DNA of 64,000 nt from Candidatus Segetimicrobium genomatis (GTDB taxonomy: Bacteria > Sysuimicrobiota > Sysuimicrobiia > Sysuimicrobiales > Segetimicrobiaceae): NCBI GenBank assembly GCA_005882275.1, contig VBAK01000105.1:62001-126000 (forward strand). Direction: 5' to 3'. The notes below the pieces were generated by a model. It saw nothing but the letters and a program-made list of their open reading frames with translations. It ran no database searches and was not told where the DNA came from. The position numbers and the translations under genes were made by a program. Positions 48,332 through 57,525 of the stretch are shown piece after piece; positions within the stretch are counted from its first letter, which is position 1; every line of letters begins with the position of its first letter.

Positions 48332-48369
48332 CTTGCAAGTTTATTCATCCTGAAGTATAATTATGCGAC
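48332..48369 (+). promoter_or_regulatory. Paired ARG-box-like operators overlapping argC promoter
   Basis: CTTGCAAGTTTATTCATC-CT-GAAGTATAATTATGCGAC; -35 TTGCAA (48333), 17 nt, -10 TATAAT (48356-48361). Confidence 0.75.
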
Positions 48370-48446
48370 CGGGCGCCGGGGCGGCGGCGGGGGCTGGACC
48401 ACGCGCGCGGCAGGGCCCGGCCTCGGCGGCCGATTCGGGGTGCGGC

Positions 48447-49508
48447 ATGGCGGTTCGGGTCAGCGTCATCGGGGCATCGGGGTACGGCGGCGCGGAGGCG
48501 GTGCGCCTCCTGGCGACGCATCCCGAGGTCCGCCTCGCGCACGTCACCGCGGAGGCCCAGAAGGGCCGGCCGATCGCGGATCTGTACCCGAACCTCCGGG
48601 GATTCGTCGACCTCGTCACCGAGCCCCTCGACGCCACGGCGATCGGCGGGGATTCCGACCTCGTGATCGTGTCGCTGCCGAGCGGGAAGGCGATGGAGAT
48701 CGTGCCCGAACTGCTCGAGCGCGGCGCCAGGGTGATCGACGTGGCCGCGGACTTTCGCCTGCGCGACCCGTCGCTGTATCCGGCCTGGTACTCGTTCACG
48801 CACACGGCGCCCCGGTACCTGGCCGAGGCGGTCTACGGGCTGCCGGAGCTGCACCGCGCCGCCATCCGCCCGGCCCGCCTGGTCGCCAACCCCGGATGCT
48901 ACCCGGCCGCGGCGCTCCTGGCCCTGACCCCGCTGGTGCGCGCGGGGGTCGTGCGGCGGACGGGCATTGTCATCGACGCGAAGTCGGGCGTGTCCGGGGC
49001 CGGGCGCGGGGGGGCCGCGGGCGGCCACGGGTTCTCGGAGGCCAACGAGGATGTGCGCGCCTACGCCATCCCGGGGCACGCGCACACGGCGGAGATCGAG
49101 CAGGAACTGTCGGGCCAGGCCGGCGGCGCCGGGGCGGCGGGGGATGTCCGCGTGACCTTCGCCCCGCATCTCGTCCCGATGACGAGAGGCATTCTCGTGA
49201 CCGCGTACGCCCCGCTGGCGCGCCGGCTGACCACGCCGGAGGCGCTGGGGCTCTACCGCGAGGCCTACGCAGCCGAGCCGTTTGTGCGGGTCCTGCCGGA
49301 CGGCGCCCTTCCCCAGACGAAGGCGACGCTGGGGAGCAACTACTGTGACGTGGCGGTGCGGGTGGACGCGCGCGCGGAGATGGCGATCGCGATTGCCGCG
49401 ATCGACAACCTCGGCAAGGGGGCCGCCGGGCAGGCCGTGCAGAACCTGAACCTCATGCTGGGGCTGCCGGAGGCCGCCGGGCTCCGCGTCCCCGCCCTCT
49501 ACCCCTAG
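48447..49508 (+). CDS. argC: N-acetyl-gamma-glutamyl-phosphate reductase
   Basis: 'VSVIGASGYGGAEAVRLLATHPEV', 'VANPGCYPAAALLALTPL', 'DAKSGVSGAGR'. Confidence 0.97.
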   Translation: MAVRVSVIGASGYGGAEAVRLLATHPEVRLAHVTAEAQKGRPIADLYPNLRGFVDLVTEPLDATAIGGDSDLVIVSLPSGKAMEIVPELLERGARVIDVAADFRLRDPSLYPAWYSFTHTAPRYLAEAVYGLPELHRAAIRPARLVANPGCYPAAALLALTPLVRAGVVRRTGIVIDAKSGVSGAGRGGAAGGHGFSEANEDVRAYAIPGHAHTAEIEQELSGQAGGAGAAGDVRVTFAPHLVPMTRGILVTAYAPLARRLTTPEALGLYREAYAAEPFVRVLPDGALPQTKATLGSNYCDVAVRVDARAEMAIAIAAIDNLGKGAAGQAVQNLNLMLGLPEAAGLRVPALYP

Positions 49509-49538
49509 ACACCGGTGATGCCGTAAAGGAGGCGGGCG

Positions 49539-50756
49539 ATGGCCGAAGGCGTAACACGCTTGATCCAGGGTGGGGTGACGTCGGCGCAGGGCTTCGCCGC
49601 CGCGGGCGTGCACTGCGGGATCAAGGCGCAGAAGAAGGACCTGGCCCTGGTCGTGTCCCGCGTCCCTGCCGCGGCCGCCGGGGTGTTCACCACCAACAAA
49701 GTCAAGGCGGCGCCGGTCCTCCTGGATATGGAGCGGGTGCGCTCCGGGCAGGGGCAGGCCGTCCTGCTGAACAGCGGCAACGCCAACGCCTGCACCGGCG
49801 AGCAGGGGATGCGCGACGCGCGGGAGATGGCCCGCCTCGCGGGCGAACATCTTCAGATGGTCGAAGATCTCGTCTACATCTGCAGCACCGGGCCGATCGG
49901 CGTGCCGCTGCCCATGGACGCCGTCCGGCGGGGCATCCCCGAGGCGGTCCGCCACCTCGGCGCGGATGGGACCGCGGCCGCCGAGGCGATCCTCACGACC
50001 GACACCGTCTCGAAGACCGGCGCCGTCCAGGTGACGGTCGGGTCCCAGGTCGTCACCGTGGGCGGGATGAGCAAGGGGGCCGGCATGATCCACCCTCAGA
50101 TGGCGACCACCCTCAGCGTCCTCACCACCGATGCCTCCGTGGCGCCCGCGGTGCTGAACAGCGCGCTGCGCCGGGCGGCCGACGGGTCGTTCAACCGGAT
50201 CACGGTGGACGGCGACCGGAGCACGAACGACACGATCCTCATCTTCGCCAACGGCGAGGCGGGCGCGCCGGAGATCACCGGCCCGGGGGACGCGCTGGAC
50301 GCGTTTCAGGCCGCGCTGAGCGTCCTGACCGGTGGGCTGGCCAGGGCCATCGCCCGCGATGGGGAAGGGGCGACCAAGCTGGTCGAGATCACGGTGGCCG
50401 GCGCGCAGACCGAGGAGGACGCCGAGCGCGCCGCCCGGGCGGTGGCGAACTCGCTGCTGGTGAAGACCTCGATTCACGGCGCCGGAGCCCACTGGGGGCG
50501 GATCATGGCCGCGGTCGGCTACTCCGGCGTGGACGTGGAGCCGGACCGAATCGCGGTGAAAATCGGCCCGGTCGTGGTCGCGGAGCGCGGCGCCGGCGTG
50601 GGCGGGCCGGAGCGCCTCGAGGAGGCCGGCGAGCATCTGGCGGGGGAGAACGTGCAGGTGACGGTGGATCTCGGCGTGGGGCGCGGGGAAGCGACCGTCT
50701 GGACCTGCGATCTCTCGGAGGAGTATGTCAAGGAAAATGCCGGGGAGCTTTCCTGA
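49539..50756 (+). CDS. argJ: Bifunctional glutamate N-acetyltransferase/amino-acid acetyltransferase
   Basis: 'KDLALVVSRVPAAAAGVFTTNKVKAAPV', 'SGNANACTGEQG', 'KGAGMIHPQMATTLSVLTTDA' self-cleavage site. Confidence 0.96.
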   Translation: MAEGVTRLIQGGVTSAQGFAAAGVHCGIKAQKKDLALVVSRVPAAAAGVFTTNKVKAAPVLLDMERVRSGQGQAVLLNSGNANACTGEQGMRDAREMARLAGEHLQMVEDLVYICSTGPIGVPLPMDAVRRGIPEAVRHLGADGTAAAEAILTTDTVSKTGAVQVTVGSQVVTVGGMSKGAGMIHPQMATTLSVLTTDASVAPAVLNSALRRAADGSFNRITVDGDRSTNDTILIFANGEAGAPEITGPGDALDAFQAALSVLTGGLARAIARDGEGATKLVEITVAGAQTEEDAERAARAVANSLLVKTSIHGAGAHWGRIMAAVGYSGVDVEPDRIAVKIGPVVVAERGAGVGGPERLEEAGEHLAGENVQVTVDLGVGRGEATVWTCDLSEEYVKENAGELS

Positions 50757-50757
50757 G

Positions 50758-51618
50758 ATGGTCACCGGGGCCGTCGCCGAGCAGGGCGCGGTGATCGCGC
50801 AGGGCCTCCGGTACGTGAATGCCTGGAAGGGGAAGACGGTCGTCGTCAAGTTCGGGGGGAGCGTGCTCGATGACAACGGCGGCGGCACGCTGGTGCAGGA
50901 TCTCGTCCTCCTCAAGGGCGCCGGCATTCATCCCGTGCTGGTCCACGGCGGCGGACCGGAGATCACCCGCGTCCTGGAGCGCCTCGGGAAAGAGTCGACA
51001 TTCGTCGGGGGACTCCGGGTGACCGACGCGGAGACGATGGACGTCGTGGAGATGGTCCTGGCGGGCCGGACGAACAAGGCGATCGTGTCGATGATCATCC
51101 GCGCGGGCGGGCAGGCGGTGGGGCTCAGCGGCAAGGATGGGCGGATGCTGGTCGCCCGCAAGCACCGCGGCGATGTCGATCTCGGCCAGGTGGGCGAGGT
51201 GCACGAGGTGCATCCGGAGCTCGTGGTCCAGCTCAGCGCGCAGGGGTACATCCCCGTGATCGCGTCGCTGGGGATCGGGGAGGACGGGATGAGTTACAAT
51301 CTCAACGCCGACACGGCGGCGGGCGCCCTCGCGGTGGCCGTCGGCGCCGGGAAATTCGTCCTGCTCACCGACGTCCCCGGCGTGTACCGGGATTACGACG
51401 GGACCCGGGAACTGATCTCGGAGCTGCGGGCGGCCGACGTGCCGGCGCTGATCGAAGACGGGACGGTCAGCCGCGGAATGCTCCCAAAGCTCAACGCCTG
51501 TCTCGCGGCCATCCGCGGCGGCGTGCCCAGCGCCCACATCATCGGCGGGGGGCTGCCGCACGCGCTGCTCGTCGAATTGTTCACGGAACGGGGCATCGGG
51601 ACGATGCTCGTCCCCTGA
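50758..51618 (+). CDS. argB: Acetylglutamate kinase
   Basis: 'GKTVVVKFGGSVLDD', 'LVHGGGPEITRVLERLG', 'SYNLNADTAAGALAVAVGAGKFVLLTDVPGVYRD'. Confidence 0.96.
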   Translation: MVTGAVAEQGAVIAQGLRYVNAWKGKTVVVKFGGSVLDDNGGGTLVQDLVLLKGAGIHPVLVHGGGPEITRVLERLGKESTFVGGLRVTDAETMDVVEMVLAGRTNKAIVSMIIRAGGQAVGLSGKDGRMLVARKHRGDVDLGQVGEVHEVHPELVVQLSAQGYIPVIASLGIGEDGMSYNLNADTAAGALAVAVGAGKFVLLTDVPGVYRDYDGTRELISELRAADVPALIEDGTVSRGMLPKLNACLAAIRGGVPSAHIIGGGLPHALLVELFTERGIGTMLVP

Positions 51619-51649
51619 AAGGCAAGGGAAAACAGGCGCGGGGTGGGAG

Positions 51650-52891
51650 ATGACGACACAAGAGACGATCGATCTGGCAGGCCGGGTGCTGATGCCGAAT
51701 TACCGGCGGTGGCCGGTGGCGTTCGTGGAAGGGCAGGGGGTCAGGCTCTGGGATCTCGATGGAAAGGAGTACCTCGACTTCGTGGCCGGCATCGCGGTCG
51801 ATGTCCTGGGGCACTGTCACCCCAGCCACGTCCGGGCGATTCAGCAGCAGGCCACGCGGCTCATCCATGTCTCCAACCTCTACCAGATCCCGCAGCAGGC
51901 CGAGCTCGGCCGCCTCCTGGTCGAGCTGACCGGGATCCCCGAGGGACGGGTGTTTTTCTGCAACAGCGGGGCGGAGGCCTCGGAGGCGGCGATCAAGCTG
52001 GCGCGGAAGTCCGCCCGTCAGGTGCGCGGCCGCGACGCGTTCGAGATCATCGTCGCCAGCCACGGGTTTCACGGGCGGACGATGGGGGCGCTGTCCGCGA
52101 CCATGGTGGCCAGGTATCACGAGGGGTTCCAGCCGCTCGTCCCGGGGTTCATCGAAGTGCCGTTCAACGATCTCGCCGCCGTCGACCGCGCCCTCACGGC
52201 GAAGACGGCGGCGGTGTTCATGGAGCCGGTCCAGGGCGAAGGGGGGATCAACCCCGCCGACGACGAGTATCTCCGCGGTCTGAGAACGCTGTGCGATCAG
52301 GCCGGGGTGTGGCTGATCCTCGACGAGGTGCAGACCGGGTTCGGCCGCACCGGCCGATGGTTCGCCTACCAGCACGCCGGGATCACGCCCGACATCGTGA
52401 CGCTGGCGAAGGGCATGGGGGGCGGGGTGCCGATCGGCGCGATCGTGGCGCGCGGAGAGCTGGCGCAGGCCTTTCAGCCGGGCAGCCACGGGTCGACCTT
52501 CGCCGGGGGGCCGCTGATCTGCACGGCGGCGCTGGCGGCGCTCGGGGCGATCCGGGACGAGAACCTCGTCGAGCGCGCGGCGCAGATGGGCGGGTACCTG
52601 ATGGAGCGTCTGCGGGAGCTGGCGAAGACCCATGCGGTCATCACGGACGTGCGCGGGCGCGGCCTCATGATCGCCATCGGCCTCAGCATCCCGTCGGAGC
52701 CGGTGGTCGCCGCGTGTCTCGCCCGAGGACTCCTGGTGAACAACGTGCAGCCCAAGGCGATCCGGTTCGTGCCCCCGCTGATCGTCGAGCGCGATGACAT
52801 CGACGAGGCGGTGACGATCCTCGGTCAGGCGCTCGCGGCGGTCGGCGCCGAGGCCGGCAAGGCCGCGGCGGGACCCGCGGCGGGACGGTGA
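51650..52891 (+). CDS. argD: Acetylornithine aminotransferase
   Basis: 'VFFCNSGAEASEAAIKLARK', 'LILDEVQTGFGRTGRWFAYQHAGITPDIVTLAKGMGGGVPIGA'. Confidence 0.95.
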   Translation: MTTQETIDLAGRVLMPNYRRWPVAFVEGQGVRLWDLDGKEYLDFVAGIAVDVLGHCHPSHVRAIQQQATRLIHVSNLYQIPQQAELGRLLVELTGIPEGRVFFCNSGAEASEAAIKLARKSARQVRGRDAFEIIVASHGFHGRTMGALSATMVARYHEGFQPLVPGFIEVPFNDLAAVDRALTAKTAAVFMEPVQGEGGINPADDEYLRGLRTLCDQAGVWLILDEVQTGFGRTGRWFAYQHAGITPDIVTLAKGMGGGVPIGAIVARGELAQAFQPGSHGSTFAGGPLICTAALAALGAIRDENLVERAAQMGGYLMERLRELAKTHAVITDVRGRGLMIAIGLSIPSEPVVAACLARGLLVNNVQPKAIRFVPPLIVERDDIDEAVTILGQALAAVGAEAGKAAAGPAAGR

Positions 52892-52892
52892 G

Positions 52893-54203
52893 GTGAGCGC
52901 GATGACGCAGCCCACGCGGGTCGCCCTGGCGTACAGCGGCGGCCTGGATACCTCGGTGATCATCCCCTGGCTCAAGGAACAGTACGGGTGTCAGGTCGTC
53001 GCCGTCGTCGCCGACGTCGGGCAGGGCGACGACTTCGACGCGGTGCGGACGAAGGCCCGGCGCAGCGGCGCCGACGCGGTCGAGGTCATGGACGTCCGGC
53101 GCGAGTTCGTCACAGACTACATCTTCCCGGCGCTGCGCGCCGACGCGATCTACGAGGGGCGGTACCTGCTGGGGACGTCGCTGGCGCGCCCGCTGATCGC
53201 CCGGGTCCAGGTGGAGGTCGCGCTGGCGGAAGGGTGTGACGCGCTGGCCCACGGCTGCACCGGCAAGGGGAACGACCAGGTCCGGTTCGAACTGGCGTAC
53301 CAGGCGCTGGCGCCCCACCTCATGGTGATCGCGCCGTGGCGGGAGTGGACCCTCGGCTCGCGGGAGGAAGAGATCGAGTACGCGCGCGCCCGCGGCGTCC
53401 CGGTGCCGGTCACCAAAGAAACGCCCTACAGCATGGACCAGAACCTCTGGCACCTCAGCTTCGAGAGCGGGATCCTCGAGGATCCCTGGGCGGAGCCACC
53501 GAGGGGGATGCACCGGCTCACCGTGGATCCCGAGGACGCGCCGGCGGCGGGCGCCTACGTCGAGATCGGGTTCGAGCGCGGGGCGCCGGCGAGCGTGGAC
53601 GGGCGCTCCCTGGATCCCGTCGCGCTGGTCTCCGCCCTCAATCGCCTCGCCGGCGCGCACGGGGTGGGGCGGGTGGATATCGTCGAGAACCGGCTCGTCG
53701 GGATGAAGAGCCGCGGCGTCTATGAGACGCCCGCCGGGACCGTGCTGGCGGAGGCGCACCACCACCTCGAGACGATCACCCTCGATCGAGACACCCAGCA
53801 CTACAAGGCGCTGGTGGCCCCCAAGTACGCGGAGCTCGTGTACAACGGGCTCTGGTACTCGCCGCTGCGGCGGGCGCTGGACGCGTTTGTGACGGCCACG
53901 CAGGAAACGGTGACGGGGACCGTCAGGGTCAAACTCTTCAAGGGCGCGGCCACGGTCGTCGGCCGCAGGGCGCCGCGGTCGCTGTACAGCCATGACCTGG
54001 CGACCTTCGGCCGGAGCACGGGCTACGATCAGGGCGACGCCGCCGGCTTCATCCGCCTGTTCGGCCTCCCGGCCAAAGTCTTCGCCGAGATCAACCCGGA
54101 ACTCGTCCGGGATCTCACGCCGGAGAGTGGAGCAACGGTAGGCGAGGACGGACCGCGGCCGGCGGTGCAGGCTCCCGGACGCCGCTCCGGCCCGAGGCCG
54201 TAG
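52893..54203 (+). CDS. argG: Argininosuccinate synthase
   Basis: 'VALAYSGGLDTSVIIPWLKEQYGCQVVAVVADVGQ', 'HGCTGKGNDQVRFEL', 'YSMDQNLWHLSFESGILEDPW'. Confidence 0.97.
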   Translation: MSAMTQPTRVALAYSGGLDTSVIIPWLKEQYGCQVVAVVADVGQGDDFDAVRTKARRSGADAVEVMDVRREFVTDYIFPALRADAIYEGRYLLGTSLARPLIARVQVEVALAEGCDALAHGCTGKGNDQVRFELAYQALAPHLMVIAPWREWTLGSREEEIEYARARGVPVPVTKETPYSMDQNLWHLSFESGILEDPWAEPPRGMHRLTVDPEDAPAAGAYVEIGFERGAPASVDGRSLDPVALVSALNRLAGAHGVGRVDIVENRLVGMKSRGVYETPAGTVLAEAHHHLETITLDRDTQHYKALVAPKYAELVYNGLWYSPLRRALDAFVTATQETVTGTVRVKLFKGAATVVGRRAPRSLYSHDLATFGRSTGYDQGDAAGFIRLFGLPAKVFAEINPELVRDLTPESGATVGEDGPRPAVQAPGRRSGPRP

Positions 54204-54204
54204 C

Positions 54205-55710
54205 GTGCCGGACGCCCGAGGGCCCCGCAAAGAGGATTCGGTCACCGCCCGGCTGTGGGGCGGCCGGTTCCGGGGCGAGCCGGACCCGCAGATCGCCGCG
54301 TTCACGACGTCGCTGCCGTTCGACCAGCGGCTGTACCGGGCCGACATCCTCGGCAGCATCGCGCACGCCACGATGCTGGGACGCTCGGGCATCATCGCCC
54401 CCGACGAGGCCGGCCGGATCGTCCAGGGGCTCCGGGAGATCCTGGGCGAGGTGGATGCCGGCCTGCTCAAGATCGAGGGAGCCGAGGACATCCACACGTT
54501 TGTGGAGTCCGCCCTGCGCACGCGGATCGGCGACGCCGCCCGCCGGCTGCACACCGCGCGGTCCCGGAACGACCAGGTGGCGACCGATCTGCGCTTCTAC
54601 TTGAAGGGGGAGATCGTCAAGATCGTGGGGCGCACGCTGGCGCTGCAGCAGGTGCTGCTGGCGCTGGCCGAGGCCCATTCCTCGGTGATCATCCCCGGAT
54701 ATACCCATCTCCAGCGGGCGCAGCCGGTCCTGCTCAGCCATCACCTGCTCGCCTACGTCTGGATGCTCCACCGCGACGTCGGCCGGTTCCGCGACGCATT
54801 CGCCCGGACCGATGCGCTGCCGCTCGGCGCCGCCGCGCTCGCCGGGACGTCCTACCCGATCGACCCCCAACTGGTGGCCGACCTGTTGGGGTTCTCCTCG
54901 CTGTGCGAGAACAGCCTGGACGCGACCGCAGACCGGGATTTCGCCGTCGAGTTCGTGTCGGCCGCGGCCACGCTGATGGTCCACCTGTCCCGGCTCGCGG
55001 GGGAAATCGTCCTGTGGGCCACCGCGGAGTTCGGGTTTGTGGAGCTCCTCGACGCGGTCGCCGCCGGCAGCAGCATCATGCCGCAGAAAAAGAACCCGGA
55101 TGCGGCCGAACTCGTGCGCGGCAAAGCCGGGCGGGTGATGGGGGATCTCGTGACCCTGCTGTCCATTCTCCGGGGGCTCCCGCTGGCCTACAACAGCGAC
55201 CTGCAGGAGGACAAGGAAGCGGTCTTCGACGCGGTGGACTCGACAAACGCGAGCCTGCAGGCGATGGGCCTGATCCTCCACGGCATCCGGATCAACACGG
55301 AGGCGATCGCCGCCCGATTGCGCGGAGGGTTCATGGGCGCGACCGAGATCGCCGACGACCTGGCCCGCCGCGGCATGCCGTTCCGGGATGCCCACGAGCT
55401 GGTGGGCCGGATCGTGCTGTACGCGCAGGAGCAGGGCCGGGAGCTGTGGGAGCTCACGCCCGACGAGTACCGGGAGTTCAGTCCGCTGCTCGATGCGTCG
55501 GTGGTGGAGGCGACGACCCCGGCGGGCGCGGTCGCCCGCAAGCGCTCCCACGGGGGCACGGCCCCCGAGCGCGTCCAGGAGCAGGTCCAGGCCGTCCGCG
55601 GCGCGCTGACGGAGAACCTTTCCTGGCTCGCGTCGCTCCCCGCCGTTCCCGTGGAGCGGGAGGCGGCCGCGCCGGGCGTCCAGCCGGGCGGGCGCGCCCC
55701 GGGGCGCTGA
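54205..55710 (+). CDS. argH: Argininosuccinate lyase
   Basis: 'LWGGRFRGEPDPQIAAFTTSLPFDQRLY', 'HTARSRNDQVATDLRFYLK', 'GSSIMPQKKNPDAAELVRGKAGR'. Confidence 0.97.
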   Translation: MPDARGPRKEDSVTARLWGGRFRGEPDPQIAAFTTSLPFDQRLYRADILGSIAHATMLGRSGIIAPDEAGRIVQGLREILGEVDAGLLKIEGAEDIHTFVESALRTRIGDAARRLHTARSRNDQVATDLRFYLKGEIVKIVGRTLALQQVLLALAEAHSSVIIPGYTHLQRAQPVLLSHHLLAYVWMLHRDVGRFRDAFARTDALPLGAAALAGTSYPIDPQLVADLLGFSSLCENSLDATADRDFAVEFVSAAATLMVHLSRLAGEIVLWATAEFGFVELLDAVAAGSSIMPQKKNPDAAELVRGKAGRVMGDLVTLLSILRGLPLAYNSDLQEDKEAVFDAVDSTNASLQAMGLILHGIRINTEAIAARLRGGFMGATEIADDLARRGMPFRDAHELVGRIVLYAQEQGRELWELTPDEYREFSPLLDASVVEATTPAGAVARKRSHGGTAPERVQEQVQAVRGALTENLSWLASLPAVPVEREAAAPGVQPGGRAPGR

Positions 55711-55713
55711 CCG

Positions 55714-56232
55714 GTGGCGGGGAGGTCTGCGGGCCGCACGCCGCCGCGCGACGCCGGCCGATCCGACCGCGAGCACCGCATCCGCGAGATCATCGCGCGG
55801 CACCCCGTGGGGACGCAGGAGGAACTGGCCGCCACCTTGCGCCGGCAGGGGCTGGCGGTGACCCAGGCCACGGTCTCCAGAGACATCAAACGCCTCGGCC
55901 TCGTGAAGGCGCCGTCGGGAGATGGGCGGCCCCGCTACGTGCTCCCCGAGCGCCCCTCGCCGGTCGATGTGCTGCGGCGGCTTCGGCTGGCGATCGACGA
56001 GTATGTCCTCTCGATCGATGCGGGAGAGGACCTGGTGGTGATCCACACCCTCACCGGCTGCGCGAACGCCGTGGCGGAGGCGGTCGATGCGATGGCGTGG
56101 GAGGACGTCGTCGGGACCGTCGCCGGCGACAACACGATCCTGGTCGTCCCCCGGCGCCGTGCCGCCCGCGCCCGCGTGCTCGGACGGCTCCGCGCGCTCA
56201 TCGAGGGCGGGCTCGGCGATCATCGTCGCTGA
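55714..56232 (+). CDS. argR: Arginine repressor
   Basis: 'HPVGTQEELAATLRRQGLAVTQATVSRDIKRLGLVKAP...YVLP', C-terminal 'GTVAGDNTILVV'. Confidence 0.94.
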   Translation: MAGRSAGRTPPRDAGRSDREHRIREIIARHPVGTQEELAATLRRQGLAVTQATVSRDIKRLGLVKAPSGDGRPRYVLPERPSPVDVLRRLRLAIDEYVLSIDAGEDLVVIHTLTGCANAVAEAVDAMAWEDVVGTVAGDNTILVVPRRRAARARVLGRLRALIEGGLGDHRR

Positions 56233-56412
56233 TCCGCGCGCCGGGCGTCCATTCGATGCCGGTCCCGTCCCGGCGGCGCGCCACCGGAACGTCCGGTCGC
56301 ATGCCTGCGGCGCGAGTCGGGATGTTCCGTCCGCCCGCAGCAGGGGTCCGGCAGGGATGAGCCGAACGAACCCCCACGAGGCTGTGAGCGCCGCGCCGGC
56401 GAGGACCCGCGC

Positions 56413-56868
56413 ATGGAAGTCTGGGTCACCAACTTACAGCACAAGGTCTCTATCGAGACGGGCTTTATCCGTGAGGTCGTCGCCTCTGCGCTGCGACTCG
56501 AAGGATATGCGCAGCCTCCGGAGGTCAGCGTCGCGCTGGTCGACGACGCGTACATCCAGGTCCTCAATCGCGAGTATCGGGGAGTGGACCAGCCGACCGA
56601 TGTCCTGGCGTTCCCGATGGAGACGGTCGAGGGTGTGCGGAGCGAGCCGGCGCTCGGAGACATCGTGATCTCGCTGGAGCGGGCTCGAGCCCAGGCCCGT
56701 GAGTTCAAGCACCCGATTCGCCGCGAGGTCGCCCTGCTGGCCGTACACGGTCTGCTGCACCTGATGGGGTACGAGGACGACACCGAGGCCGGCGCCTCGC
56801 TGATGTGGTCCAAGCAGAAGCTGCTGCTCGACAAGATCCTGGGCGCCGCATTCCGAGACAGCCGGTAG
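56413..56868 (+). CDS. ybeY: Endoribonuclease YbeY (rRNA maturation)
   Basis: 'EYRGVDQPTDVLAFPM', 'GDIVISLERARAQA', 'HGLLHLMGYEDD' metal site. Confidence 0.95.
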   Translation: MEVWVTNLQHKVSIETGFIREVVASALRLEGYAQPPEVSVALVDDAYIQVLNREYRGVDQPTDVLAFPMETVEGVRSEPALGDIVISLERARAQAREFKHPIRREVALLAVHGLLHLMGYEDDTEAGASLMWSKQKLLLDKILGAAFRDSR

Positions 56869-57348
56869 GTGCCCGCCGCCCCCCCGCCCGTCCGCTCGTT
56901 TCCAAAGGCGCTGGCCTGTGCCCTCCGCGGCCTTCGCCACGCGGCGAGGACCCAGCGTCACTTCCGGGCGCAGCTCGTGATCGGCGCCGTCGCCCTCCTC
57001 GCCGCGGCCTGGGCCGGACTGGAAGCGCTCGAGGTCGCCGTGGTCGCCGTCACCACGGCGATCGTCCTGGGCGCCGAACTCCTCAACAGTGCAATCGAAA
57101 CGCTGACCGACCTCGTTCATCCGGACCTGGATCCCGCCGCCGCCGTGGTGAAGGACGTGTCGGCCGCGGCGGCGATGACGGCGGCGGCGCTGGCGCTCAC
57201 CGTGGGTGTGTTGTTGTTCCTCCCTCGGCTCAGCAGGTTGTCGTCCTTGGCCGCGCGGGGCATCCCGCTCATCCTCAGCCTGCTCTGCCTCGCCATCCTG
57301 TCCGCAGGAGTTCTGCGGCGGCGGAAGGCCGATCGACGCGAGGACTAG
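56869..57348 (+). CDS. dgkA: Diacylglycerol/undecaprenol kinase family protein
   Basis: 'FPKALACALRGLRHAARTQRHFRAQL', 'LGAELLNSAIETLTDLVHPD', multi-TM. Confidence 0.88.
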   Translation: MPAAPPPVRSFPKALACALRGLRHAARTQRHFRAQLVIGAVALLAAAWAGLEALEVAVVAVTTAIVLGAELLNSAIETLTDLVHPDLDPAAAVVKDVSAAAAMTAAALALTVGVLLFLPRLSRLSSLAARGIPLILSLLCLAILSAGVLRRRKADRRED

Positions 57349-57447
57349 AGCGAAGGTCAACCGCTGTGCGGCGGATGGAGGCTGTCGACCTTTCCTGACG
57401 GCCGGCGGCGGTCAAATCTGGGTATAAATAATGGGGTATTCGAGGTA

Positions 57448-57456
57448 TGTTATAAT
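57448..57456 (+). promoter_or_regulatory. Extended -10 promoter upstream of CorC-like gene
   Basis: TGTTATAAT (TGnTATAAT). Confidence 0.45.
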
Positions 57457-57525
57457 TGGAGCGCTAGCTGTCGCAGCTTCCGCGCATCCGCGTCCCGCGC
57501 CAGGGAAAGGACAGGTTGACGCTGC

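Noticed and set aside
44998-48348. 1116-aa minus-strand ORF antisense to carB
   Set aside because: Shadow ORF of high-GC codon bias; low-complexity Arg/Asp/Pro-rich translation with no domain, while the plus strand is clear CarB
48345-50927. 860-aa minus-strand ORF antisense to argC/argJ
   Set aside because: Same high-GC shadow effect; opposite strand encodes conserved ArgC and ArgJ
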